A stretch of 64,000 bases of DNA from Gordonia tangerina. Lineage in GTDB: Bacteria; Actinomycetota; Actinomycetes; Mycobacteriales; Mycobacteriaceae. How positions within the stretch are numbered: the stretch's first letter is position 1; each line of letters starts with the position of its first letter. Where the stretch lies: positions 62,001 through 126,000 of the forward strand of contig NZ_JAKGCU010000013.1 in the NCBI RefSeq assembly GCF_021556435.1, read 5' to 3'. The notes beneath the pieces are model-generated. The model searched no databases, was not told the origin of the DNA, and saw only the letters and a program-made list of their open reading frames with translations. Both the position numbers and the translations under genes were made by a program. Below, piece by piece: positions 35,864 through 43,837 of this stretch.

Positions 35864-38275
35864 CTAGCGGGTGGCAGCGACCTCGGTCGACGACGTATCG
35901 TCCGCACCGGGTTGCAGTACTCCCGAGCGCACCAGATCGTCGATCTCGTTATCGCCCAAACCGAGTAGGTCCGCAACGATCTCCCGTGTGTGTTGCCCGG
36001 CGAGTGGCGCCTGCCGTGCAGGCGGATCGGCGATGTCGTCGAAGACGGCCACGCGAGCGGATGCGGGCAGGTCGGCGAAGAGCAGATCGTGACCGATCGT
36101 CGTGAAGGCACCACGATGGGTGAGCTGCGGATCGGTCAGCAACTGCGGAAGCCGCAGCATCGCGCCGGCCGGCACGCCCACGGACTGAAGTGTCGCGGCG
36201 GCATCCTGCGGATCACGAGCGCTCAGCCAGGCCGCGACCGCGGCGTCCACCTCGGCGCGGTGTTCGAGGCGCTGCCCCCTGGTCGCGAGGCGGCCGTCAT
36301 CGGCAAGATCTGGTCTGTCGATGATGCCGCACAATGCTTTCCACTCATCGTCGTCGCGGACCGTGACGACACACCACTCGTCGTCACCGGCGCACGGGAA
36401 CACTCCGCTCGGGGCAGCGTACGGGTCGCTGTTGCCCGGCGCGGTGACCGTACCCGGGCGCAGTCCCTCGGTGACCAGTTGGACTCCGAGTTGAACCAGT
36501 GCCGTGTCCGCCTGGGCGACTTCGAGGTTCGTACCACGGCCGGTGTGTCGGCGATCGATCAGCGCGGCGAGCACAGCGATCGCCGCGACGTGGGCGGCGA
36601 TGTGATCGGGATAGACGGTCTGCCCATCGCAGAGCAACTCGGCGTCGTCGGGGTAGCGCCACAGCGCCGACACCCCGCACGACGCACGTACCAACGGACC
36701 GTAGCCGAGACGGGTGCGCCACGGACCTGTGCTGCCGAACGAACTCGACTCCGATACCACGATGCGGGGATTGATCTTCGCGAGACTCTCGTACGAGAAG
36801 CCCATCGACGCAAGTGTTCCCGGCTTGAAGTTGGCGAGGACGACGTCTGCGTCTGCGACCAGCCGACGGAACAGGTCCGCACCCTCGGGGCTACGCAGAT
36901 CGATGCCGAGACTGCGCTTGTTGCGATGTCCCCACGCGACCGAGGCGGCCAGCGCGGACCCCCGCTTTGACTGCCGGAGGCCGTCCGGAAAATCAGCGTT
37001 CTCGATCTTGATCACGTCGGCGCCGTAATCCGCGAACTGTCGACTCAGTTCTGCGCCGAACACGATCACGCCGAGATCGAGGACCCGCAGTCCGGCGAGC
37101 GGGGCCGCGGACCTGTCGCCTGAACCGACGACCGGGCGTCCGCGTGGCGCGATGTCGATGTCGTCGTGCTCGCCGAGCTGCGGTGCGCGCGTTCGTATGC
37201 CGGCACGCTCGCCTCCGATGCTGATGTAGCCGGAGGGAACCCGGGCATGCATGCCCGGGGCGATCTCGGTGTCGATCAACGATCCGGAGGCATCGAAGTG
37301 CTCGGTGGCGAGAACCTCCGTCAATGTGTGCACACCACCGACAGGTACCCCGCGGCGTGCGCCTTCGGCGACCAACTCGTCCTGTGTGTGCCTGGCGAAC
37401 AGTTCGGCGATCAGGGGATGCAGTGTGTCGGCGGCCGCGAAGCGGGCCGGGATGGTGTCGAACCTCGGATCGGCGAACGCCTCCGGCGAGCCGAGCCACT
37501 CGAACATCGCACGCCACTGCCGCTTGGCGAGCAGACAGATCCGCACGTGACCGTCCTTGCAGGCGAACACGGGGTAGAAGTTCGCTGCATCCGGCCGACC
37601 CCGCGGATAGTCCTCCGACCGTCCTGCGGCCGCGGAACCCTGCGTCCCGAATCCCGGGTCGAAGCCGTGGACGATCGCCTCGAACGCCGACAGATCCACC
37701 GTATCGCCATAACCGCTCACGACTTTTCGGTGATAGGCGAGGAGTGCCGCCCATGCGATGTGAGCGCCGACGGATTCCTCCACCAGACCCGCCGGCGGGA
37801 GGAGGGGCTCGACTCCGGGGGCACCGGACCGCGACAGCACCCCGGACATCGCGTAGAGCACCGGTTCGGTCGCCACCCAGTCGCGGTAGGGACCGGTCTG
37901 CCCGAAACCGCTGACCGATACCCACACCAGTCCGGGAACCAGGGACCGGAGGTCCTCGGCCCCGAGACCGTGATCGGCGAGCAGACCCGGTCGTTGCGAC
38001 TCGATCAGGATGTCCGATCGTTGCGCCAGTTCGCGCAACCGACTCCGGCCGGCCTCGTTGTCGAGGACCAGCGTGATACTGAGTTTGTTGGCATTACGCA
38101 GGGCGAACGGAACACTCACACCGTCGATCACCGGCTCGGCCGCGCGTGAGCGCGAGCCCACCGACGGCTCGATACGGATCACCTCGGCGCCGAGATCGGC
38201 CAGGTAGCGGCCCGCGGACTCACCGAGTCCCTCGGTGAGGTCGAGAACGCGCACACCGCGAAGTGGAAGGGTCAT
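35864..38275 (-). CDS. Fused tandem CaiB/BaiF CoA-transferase (two family III domains)
   Basis: 803-residue protein formed by two complete type III CoA-transferase domains. Half 1 starts at residue 1 (L-R-G-V-R-V-L-D-L-T-E-G...G-A-E-V-I-R-I-E-P). Half 2 starts at about 396 (L-A-G-L-R-V-L-D-L-G-V...G-A-D-V-I-K-I-E-N). Ordinary family members are about 400-residue interlocked dimers, so the fusion makes a built-in dimer. The active-site region differs: G-Y-G-D-T-V-D-L-S in half 1, G-R-G-T-N-L-E-V-A in half 2, so one site may be inactive. It is last in the operon beginning at 41725, and would transfer CoA between acids. Confidence 0.88.
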   Translation of the reverse strand: MTLPLRGVRVLDLTEGLGESAGRYLADLGAEVIRIEPSVGSRSRAAEPVIDGVSVPFALRNANKLSITLVLDNEAGRSRLRELAQRSDILIESQRPGLLADHGLGAEDLRSLVPGLVWVSVSGFGQTGPYRDWVATEPVLYAMSGVLSRSGAPGVEPLLPPAGLVEESVGAHIAWAALLAYHRKVVSGYGDTVDLSAFEAIVHGFDPGFGTQGSAAAGRSEDYPRGRPDAANFYPVFACKDGHVRICLLAKRQWRAMFEWLGSPEAFADPRFDTIPARFAAADTLHPLIAELFARHTQDELVAEGARRGVPVGGVHTLTEVLATEHFDASGSLIDTEIAPGMHARVPSGYISIGGERAGIRTRAPQLGEHDDIDIAPRGRPVVGSGDRSAAPLAGLRVLDLGVIVFGAELSRQFADYGADVIKIENADFPDGLRQSKRGSALAASVAWGHRNKRSLGIDLRSPEGADLFRRLVADADVVLANFKPGTLASMGFSYESLAKINPRIVVSESSSFGSTGPWRTRLGYGPLVRASCGVSALWRYPDDAELLCDGQTVYPDHIAAHVAAIAVLAALIDRRHTGRGTNLEVAQADTALVQLGVQLVTEGLRPGTVTAPGNSDPYAAPSGVFPCAGDDEWCVVTVRDDDEWKALCGIIDRPDLADDGRLATRGQRLEHRAEVDAAVAAWLSARDPQDAAATLQSVGVPAGAMLRLPQLLTDPQLTHRGAFTTIGHDLLFADLPASARVAVFDDIADPPARQAPLAGQHTREIVADLLGLGDNEIDDLVRSGVLQPGADDTSSTEVAATR

Positions 38276-38304
38276 CGCTGATCTCCGATCGAACGTGTTC
38301 TGTC

Positions 38305-39744
38305 TCAGCGGAAGTAGACGGACTTGGTGGCCTGGTAGGGCGCCAGGCCCTCGGGGCCGAGTTCGCGGCCGAGGCCGGATGCCTTGACACCACCGAACGG
38401 GGCGGCCAGATCGAGTGCGTAGTGATTCACGCCGACGGTTCCGCTCTGGATGCGATCGGCGATCGACAGGCCGCGCTCCTCATCGGTGGTCCACACCGTC
38501 CCTCCGAGCCCGTAATCCGAGTCGTTGGCGATGGCGACGGCCTCGTCGTCGTCGGCGTACGGGGTGATCGTCAGCACCGGACCGAAGATCTCCTCCTGCG
38601 CGATCCGGGCTCCGTTGTCGACACCCTCGAAGACGGTCGGAGCCACATACCATCCGGTGGCCTGGTCCTCGGGAGTGCCGCCACCGGTGGTGATCCGATG
38701 ACCTTCGGCGCGACCGGATTCGATGTAGCCGAGCACTCGATCCCGCTGGGCCCCGCTGACGAGTGGACCCACCTGGGTGGCTGTGTCCAGCGGATCACCG
38801 ATCCGCAGAGCGCGCACGGTGTCGGTGACTACGTCGACGACCTCGCCGTATCGACTGCGGGGGGCCAGGATTCGCGTGCTGGCATGGCAGGTCTGGCCGT
38901 TGTTCACCAGGGACACCCCGAGCAGGTTGGCGGCGAACACGTCCAGATCGGCGTCCTCTGCGACGATCGCGGCCGATTTGCCCCCGAGTTCGAGGGTGAC
39001 CGGACGTAGCAGTCGCCCGCAGACCTCGCCGATCGCCCGGCCCGCCGGCGTCGACCCGGTGAAGGCGACCTTGTCGACTCCGGGATGTTCGACGAGGTAT
39101 GCGCTGACCTCACGCCCAGCGGGCACGATGTTCAGAACGCCTGGCGGCAGGCCCGCCTCGACGGCTGCGTCGGCGAAGACGTAGGCGTCGAGCGCGGTTT
39201 CCGGAGCGGGTTTGAGGACGACCGTGCAGCCCGCGGCCAGGGCCGGCGCGACCTTCATCGCCGCAAGCGACTGCGGATAGTTCCACGGTGTGATGGCCGC
39301 GACGACACCGACCGCCTCACGTCGGACCACTGTGCGGCCGCCGAGGGCGCTGGGACGAACGTCGTCCGTCTCCTGCTTGCGGATCAGATCGGCGTAGTAC
39401 CGCAGCATGAGCCCCGGCGCATAGCCGTTCACCCCGACCGACAACGCGATCGGCATGCCGTTCTCCCGACTCGTCAGGGCCGCGGTCTCCTTGGCGCGAA
39501 CCTTCAGCGCCGCGGCGAAACGCTCGAGATGATCGGCGCGTTCGCCGGCGGACAGCGCGCGCCAGGCCGGCAGCGCTCGGCGTGCGGCCGAGACGGCGGC
39601 GTCGACATCGGCCTGCTGCGCGAGTGCGGCGGTGCCGAGGACCTTCTCCGTCGCCGCCTCGACCACGTCGTAGGTGACGTCGCCGGCCGGGTCGACCCAC
39701 TGGCCGTCGGTGAACAGGCTGCGCCGATCCAGGGTTGTGTCCAT
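38305..39744 (-). CDS. Aldehyde dehydrogenase
   Basis: 479-residue NAD(P)-dependent aldehyde dehydrogenase. It shows T-P-W-N-Y-P, K-P-A-P-E-T, F-T-G-S-T-P-A-G, the general-base Glu in L-E-L-G-G-K-S and the nucleophile Cys in N-N-G-Q-T-C-H. E-E-I-F-G-P-V-L and the C-terminal G-V-K-A-S-G-L-G-R-E are normal. It follows the Cys-less thiolase homologue by 45 nt in the same operon. A natural reading is oxidation of the aldehyde that such a retro-aldolase would release. Confidence 0.92.
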   Translation of the reverse strand: MDTTLDRRSLFTDGQWVDPAGDVTYDVVEAATEKVLGTAALAQQADVDAAVSAARRALPAWRALSAGERADHLERFAAALKVRAKETAALTSRENGMPIALSVGVNGYAPGLMLRYYADLIRKQETDDVRPSALGGRTVVRREAVGVVAAITPWNYPQSLAAMKVAPALAAGCTVVLKPAPETALDAYVFADAAVEAGLPPGVLNIVPAGREVSAYLVEHPGVDKVAFTGSTPAGRAIGEVCGRLLRPVTLELGGKSAAIVAEDADLDVFAANLLGVSLVNNGQTCHASTRILAPRSRYGEVVDVVTDTVRALRIGDPLDTATQVGPLVSGAQRDRVLGYIESGRAEGHRITTGGGTPEDQATGWYVAPTVFEGVDNGARIAQEEIFGPVLTITPYADDDEAVAIANDSDYGLGGTVWTTDEERGLSIADRIQSGTVGVNHYALDLAAPFGGVKASGLGRELGPEGLAPYQATKSVYFR

Positions 39745-39789
39745 GTCGATCCTTCGCGTCGTATCGATCCTTGTCGGGCGAGTTGCGGG

Positions 39790-40974
39790 TCAGAGAGTGT
39801 CGTGATGTCCGAAGAGCGTCGAGCTCACCAGTGGTGCCATCGGTCCTCCGATGAACAACGATGTCCTCGCTCCCTCAACGGGATTCGTGGACGTTCCACG
39901 GATCTGCCGCACGGCCTCGACGGCCAGACCCGCACCGTTGACGAACGAGTCGGCAATATTGCCGCCACTGGTGTTGACGGGCAGCTTGCCGATCCCCGCT
40001 GTCAGGTTGTCGACAGTGAGCACGCTGCCCGCTGCGGGGCCGGTCGGCGCCAGGCCGTGATCGATGAGCGCGGCGACCGCCGGACCGCTGAAGTTCTCGT
40101 AGACCTGCACGACATCGACGTCGTCGGGGCCGAGACCGGCTGCGGCCCAGAGACGATCGGCGACCCCGGGCCGTTCCGGTCGACCCGCGAAACCCGCACT
40201 GGTGTAGAGATCGTCATTGTCGATGATCGACGAATAGCCCCCAGGCGCCCCTTGCGCACCGGCAAGCACATACGCGGCATCGGACCGCAGGGCTTTGGCC
40301 CGCTCGGCAGAGACCAGCACCAGCGCCACCGCGCCGTCGTTCTCCCTGGAGCAGTCGAACAGGTGAAACGGCTCCGCGATCATCCGCGACGCATCGTAGG
40401 TCTCCTCGTCGAGCGGCTTGCCGTACCCGGCGGCGGTCGGATTGTTCTGTGCGTGCCGGTATGCGGCGAGCACCAACGCCCGCATGGCTTCTCGGGGCAC
40501 ACCGTCGTGCTCGAGCAGCCGCTGCGTGCGCAGCGCACACACCTGCGCGGGTGACCCGATGCCGTGCGCGAGATAGTGCGAACCGTAGAAGTACTTGGCG
40601 TAGCCGAGACGTCCGGTGTCGTCCTGCGACATCGAGCGGTACACGACGACGCACTCTGCCTGCCCGGCCGCGATCGCGACCGCGGCGTTGTTGATCGCCG
40701 CCGCTACGGTGCCACCGCCACCGCCCCACATCATGTTCGACCACCGCACGTCGTGCACGCCGAGCGCGCCCCCGATGGTGGCACCGTCGTGCCCGCCGCC
40801 GGCATAGGAGACGAAACCGTCGAGCTCGCGAGGCGAGATCCCGGCATCCGTGCAGGCCGAGACGATCGCCTCCAGCGTCATGCGCAGCTCGCCGTGCGGC
40901 GCCTCGCCACGTTTGTAATGCAGGTCGGATACACCGACGACCGCGGAGGTCCCCCGCAACGCGATTGCGCTCAT
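39790..40974 (-). CDS. Thiolase-superfamily protein lacking the nucleophilic Cys (Ltp2-type aldolase candidate)
   Basis: 394-residue thiolase-fold protein. Where a thiolase has its nucleophilic Cys, this one reads M-M-W-G-G-G-G-G (81-88). The usual G-H-P loop is replaced (S-G-G-N-I-A-D-S-F-V-N-G) and the final C-x-G is G-G-P-M-A. It therefore cannot work as an ordinary thiolase. In steroid catabolism, such proteins (Ltp2 and relatives) with a DUF35 partner are retro-aldolases acting on beta-hydroxyacyl-CoA. Here a DUF35 protein lies just upstream with a 4-nt overlap, and an aldehyde dehydrogenase follows. Function as an aldolase is inference. Confidence 0.82.
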   Translation of the reverse strand: MSAIALRGTSAVVGVSDLHYKRGEAPHGELRMTLEAIVSACTDAGISPRELDGFVSYAGGGHDGATIGGALGVHDVRWSNMMWGGGGGTVAAAINNAAVAIAAGQAECVVVYRSMSQDDTGRLGYAKYFYGSHYLAHGIGSPAQVCALRTQRLLEHDGVPREAMRALVLAAYRHAQNNPTAAGYGKPLDEETYDASRMIAEPFHLFDCSRENDGAVALVLVSAERAKALRSDAAYVLAGAQGAPGGYSSIIDNDDLYTSAGFAGRPERPGVADRLWAAAGLGPDDVDVVQVYENFSGPAVAALIDHGLAPTGPAAGSVLTVDNLTAGIGKLPVNTSGGNIADSFVNGAGLAVEAVRQIRGTSTNPVEGARTSLFIGGPMAPLVSSTLFGHHDTL

Positions 40975-41414
40975 GACTGCGCCCCTTCGCGTCGGCGCCA
41001 CCGCAGCAGCGGCCATGTCGCGCCCTCGTCGAGTTCGATGTGTCCGACGACCTGCTCACCGATCCGCACATCGGTGTCGTCGCCGGTCAGAATGCCGAGC
41101 ACGCGTCGGTTGTCCGCTCCGGGCAGTTCGACGAGGACCGTCACGTACGGCAGCCGATCGGCGAGTTCGGCGATGAATGGGGTGTGGCTACGCGCCCAGC
41201 TGTAGACCGTGCCCACTGCTTCCACCGCTTCCCATCCGGGATCGAAGGTGTGGCAGGTGGCACAGATCCACTGTGGACCCCAGATCCATCGAGCGCAGCT
41301 CCCGCACCGCTGCAGGCGGAGCTCACCGGCGAGCAGACCGTCCCAGTACTCCCGGTCGAGCCCGTCCGCGGCAGGCCCCCACGGGAGGTCGCGCACGTCG
41401 GTGTCGGCGGTCAT
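40971..41414 (-). CDS. DUF35 Zn-ribbon/OB-fold protein, partner of the thiolase-like protein
   Basis: 147-residue protein with the DUF35 layout. An N-terminal helix (L-D-R-E-Y-W-D-G-L-L-A-G-E-L-R-L-Q) leads to a zinc ribbon C-x-x-C...C-x-x-C (C-G-S-C and C-A-T-C near residues 37-54), then an OB fold (V-G-T-V-Y-S-W-A, V-T-V-L-V-E-L, G-E-Q-V-V-G-H). These proteins bind CoA substrates beside thiolase-fold partners. Both ends overlap their neighbours by 4 nt, so it is translated in a tightly coupled trio. Confidence 0.9.
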   Translation of the reverse strand: MTADTDVRDLPWGPAADGLDREYWDGLLAGELRLQRCGSCARWIWGPQWICATCHTFDPGWEAVEAVGTVYSWARSHTPFIAELADRLPYVTVLVELPGADNRRVLGILTGDDTDVRIGEQVVGHIELDEGATWPLLRWRRREGAQS

Positions 41415-41725
41415 GCCGTCGCTCCGGACACTGGGAAGTTCTCCAGCGCCGCGGCCTTCCACTCTCCGTCGTGCAGTTCCCAGATCGATCGCAACCCGAT
41501 CACGCCGTCTGCGGTGTCGTAGATCGTCTCGCCGACCTGTCGCTCACCCTCGAGCCGCACGTCCTTGATCTCGAACCCGTTCACCGCACCGCGCGGCACG
41601 GTGACCCCTTCGAACACGGCGGGGATGTTCTCCTGCACCATGTCGGCGATCGCCGCCTTCATGTCCCCCGCCACGACATGCCCCACGTGACGCTCATACA
41701 GCGTGCGGAAGTCTTCTGCAGCCAT
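41411..41725 (-). CDS. NTF2-like fold protein
   Basis: 104-residue protein of the NTF2/SnoaL fold (F-R-T-L-Y-E-R-H-V-G-H-V-V-A-G-D near the start, V-N-G-F-E-I-K-D-V-R mid-way, W-E-L-H-D-G-E-W-K-A near the end). AGGAGAATCG precedes ATG 41725. It is the first gene of the five-gene operon (NTF2, DUF35, thiolase-like, ALDH, CaiB fusion). It could be a small isomerase or hydratase or a structural subunit; nothing decides this. Confidence 0.8.
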   Translation of the reverse strand: MAAEDFRTLYERHVGHVVAGDMKAAIADMVQENIPAVFEGVTVPRGAVNGFEIKDVRLEGERQVGETIYDTADGVIGLRSIWELHDGEWKAAALENFPVSGATA

Positions 41726-41786
41726 TCGATTCTCCTTGATCCACCGGCGCCGTCGGCGCACCCCGACGCAGCGCGTCGACTCACCA

Positions 41787-41808
41787 TTAACCTTAAGCCT
41801 TTAGATAT
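41787..41808. promoter_or_regulatory. Regulon site C before the aldolase-type operon
   Basis: TTAACC, centre, GATAT, with core CCTTAAGCCTTTAGA (41791-41805), 61 nt upstream of the 41725 start on the minus strand. Confidence 0.6.
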
Positions 41809-41862
41809 TGGGGAGTCAACGGGCGCCCGCGACCGGCAACGCGGCCACCGTTGAGCACCGGC

Positions 41863-43359
41863 TCAGGCGAAGTCGAACCCGCCGTCGGCCGTCACGACGA
41901 CGGACGCTCCGGCCTTCTCCTCGACCAGCAGCCTCTGCATCGCCTCGGGATCGACAGTGGACGCCAGTGTGCGCGCGCCGTCGGCGACGCGAGCAGCCAC
42001 GAAGCCGCGCTCGGGCACACCCGACCGGTCGTACAGCACAGCCCACGACTCGGCCGTCGCCGGCCCCGCGTAGGTCGGATCTGCGCGCACGGTCGGTTCC
42101 CGGTCGACCTCAGCCTGCACGTCCTCGCGTCGGAATCCACCGGCGGGCGGCTCGGTCCGATACACCCCGAATGCATGTTTGGTCAGGTAGCCGCTGTTCG
42201 CGGTCACGAGGCCATAGGAGCCCGCTGATTCCCGCAACCGGGTGGCCATCGTCGCGATCGCATGGGTGCTGTAGTTGTTCCACGGCCCGCCGGCGAACGT
42301 GAGCCCTCCGGTGAGCGTCAGCGGACGGCCCGGATCGTCGAGCGGTAGTCCGAGTTCCCGTGCGGCGACCTGAACCGCCGACGGAAAGCAGGAATACACG
42401 TCGACGTGGGCCACGTCGTCGATGCCGATGCCGGCCAACTCGAGGGCCCTGGCGCCGGCGATGCGGATCGCCGGCGAACGATCCAGCGCACCGCGCTCGG
42501 CGATGTCATACGTGTCGCGCGACTCGGTGCCGGACTGCGGGAACACCCAGTTGTCACGTGGGATGCCGAGTGCCGTGGCGGTCTCGACCGAGCACAGGAG
42601 CACGGCAGCACCCTGCTCGACCATGTTGTTCGAGTTCAGCAGCTTGGTGTACGGCGAGACGATCCACCGGTTGCCTTCCGACGGTGTGGCGATCTCGTCG
42701 GCGGTGTACTCACGTTGCGTCCAGGCGTGTGGGTTCGTCGCGGCCACCTTGCTGAAGCCCGACCACAGGGCACCGATCGCGTCTCGGTGCTCGGCGACGG
42801 TCCTGCCCGCGTGCAGACGCAGCGCTTGCTCGAACAACGGATAGATGTAGGCAGGTCGGTCCAGTCCCGCACGCATCTCGGTGGCCGATCGCATCGGCAC
42901 CTCGTCGACGACGATCGGCGCCGTGGGCACCGACTCGTCCTGCGTCGTCCAGTCCGGGCGAGCACCCTGCGCCCGCAGCTTCATCCGCGTACGCCACGAC
43001 TCGGCGCCGCCGATCAACACCACGTCGGAACGACCCGCGATGATGTCCTCGGCAGCCATGTTGACGAGCACCTGCGGCGTGCTGCCACCACTGCCGGTGT
43101 ATGCGGTGTGTCGAGGTGATGCCCCGATGCGCTCACCGACCAGGGCGCCGGGATCGCGGTACCTCCACGACAGTAGGCCGACGATCCGGACGGAGTCGAC
43201 GAGTTCGAGCAGCCGCTCGCTGCCCGCCTCCCCGGCAGCAGTGCGCGCGGCGTCGGCGATCAGATCCACCGGCTCGCGGCCACCGTCCCGGTCGTTGATC
43301 TGGCCTCCGCCGACGAGGACCGGTGTGCGTGGGTCGAGTGGCACGCTGGGTCCACTCAT
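41863..43359 (-). CDS. Acetyl-CoA acetyltransferase-like thiolase homologue, no Cys at the usual site
   Basis: 498-residue protein of the long thiolase-like group seen in mycobacteria. It starts with P-V-L-V-G-G-G-Q and contains V-L-I-G-G-A-E-S-W-R-T-R, an H-V-D-V-Y-S-C-F-P-S-A-V-Q strand and G-G-L-T-F-A-G-G-P-W-N-N-Y-S-T-H. At the expected nucleophile position it reads Y-T-G-S-G-G-S-T-P with no Cys. The last 110 residues look like an added OB-type domain. Its activity is therefore uncertain; an aldolase or acyl-transfer role is possible. It appears monocistronic, with site D upstream. Confidence 0.82.
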   Translation of the reverse strand: MSGPSVPLDPRTPVLVGGGQINDRDGGREPVDLIADAARTAAGEAGSERLLELVDSVRIVGLLSWRYRDPGALVGERIGASPRHTAYTGSGGSTPQVLVNMAAEDIIAGRSDVVLIGGAESWRTRMKLRAQGARPDWTTQDESVPTAPIVVDEVPMRSATEMRAGLDRPAYIYPLFEQALRLHAGRTVAEHRDAIGALWSGFSKVAATNPHAWTQREYTADEIATPSEGNRWIVSPYTKLLNSNNMVEQGAAVLLCSVETATALGIPRDNWVFPQSGTESRDTYDIAERGALDRSPAIRIAGARALELAGIGIDDVAHVDVYSCFPSAVQVAARELGLPLDDPGRPLTLTGGLTFAGGPWNNYSTHAIATMATRLRESAGSYGLVTANSGYLTKHAFGVYRTEPPAGGFRREDVQAEVDREPTVRADPTYAGPATAESWAVLYDRSGVPERGFVAARVADGARTLASTVDPEAMQRLLVEEKAGASVVVTADGGFDFA

Positions 43360-43431
43360 GGTCGCGCCGCCTCGATGTTCACGACGGCCGGGTGCGCGGG
43401 TGTACAGCGTTTCACGATCATCCTCACAAAC

Positions 43432-43454
43432 CTAGACTAATGGCTTTAGATTAA
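43432..43454. promoter_or_regulatory. Regulon site D in the 43359/43456 gap
   Basis: Core ACTAATGGCTTTAGA (43436-43450) followed by TTAA. It lies 72 nt upstream of the thiolase-like gene and ends 1 nt before the GTG of the small gene on the other strand. Confidence 0.55.
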
Positions 43455-43455
43455 C

Positions 43456-43737
43456 GTGCGCACGCCGGAGTGTCAGGAGCGGGTGGCGCTGTCGGTCCAG
43501 CTCCTGAATGAGTCGGGTCGGGCCGTCGAACTGACCCACGAGCTGTGGGGACCGATCCTGGCCGATGAACAAGACGCCGACACCATTCGAGCAGATCTGG
43601 ATCTGCGGATGATCTCGGAATGGATCTCGGAAAAGGAGATCATGTACATCAGCCAGTACGAAGAAGACGATGACGCACTGGAGTGCATCCGCACCAAACT
43701 CCGGGCTTTCGTCGCGCCGGCGATCATCGGTCGCTGA
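43456..43737 (+). CDS. Small protein of unknown function, possibly leaderless
   Basis: 93-residue acidic protein, not recognised. It reads V-A-L-S-V-Q-L-L-N-E-S-G-R-A-V-E-L-T-H-E-L-W near the start, then an acidic stretch I-S-E-W-I-S-E-K-E and Y-E-E-D-D-D-A-L-E. The GTG at 43456 is 2 nt after regulatory site D and has no ribosome site, so if expressed its mRNA would be leaderless. Later in-frame starts are few. It may instead be a chance open frame. Confidence 0.45.
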   Translation: MRTPECQERVALSVQLLNESGRAVELTHELWGPILADEQDADTIRADLDLRMISEWISEKEIMYISQYEEDDDALECIRTKLRAFVAPAIIGR

Positions 43738-43769
43738 CGCTCGGCAACGTGCCGCGTTTCGACCAAAAA

Positions 43770-43784
43770 TCTACGCACAGTAGG
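43770..43784. promoter_or_regulatory. Regulon site J before the secreted lipase gene
   Basis: TCTACGCACAGTAGG, dyad CTAC-GCACA-GTAG, 53 nt before the ATG at 43838. It has an A-run on its left like site H. It is a weaker member of the set. Confidence 0.45.
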
Positions 43785-43837
43785 TAGTGTGATCGTCCTG
43801 ACAGCAACATGACCTCCTCTCGGAACCGAGGACCCGC

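Noticed and set aside
39085-40554. 489-codon plus-strand frame
   Set aside because: It is opposite the aldehyde dehydrogenase and thiolase-like genes; composition is that of a shadow frame.
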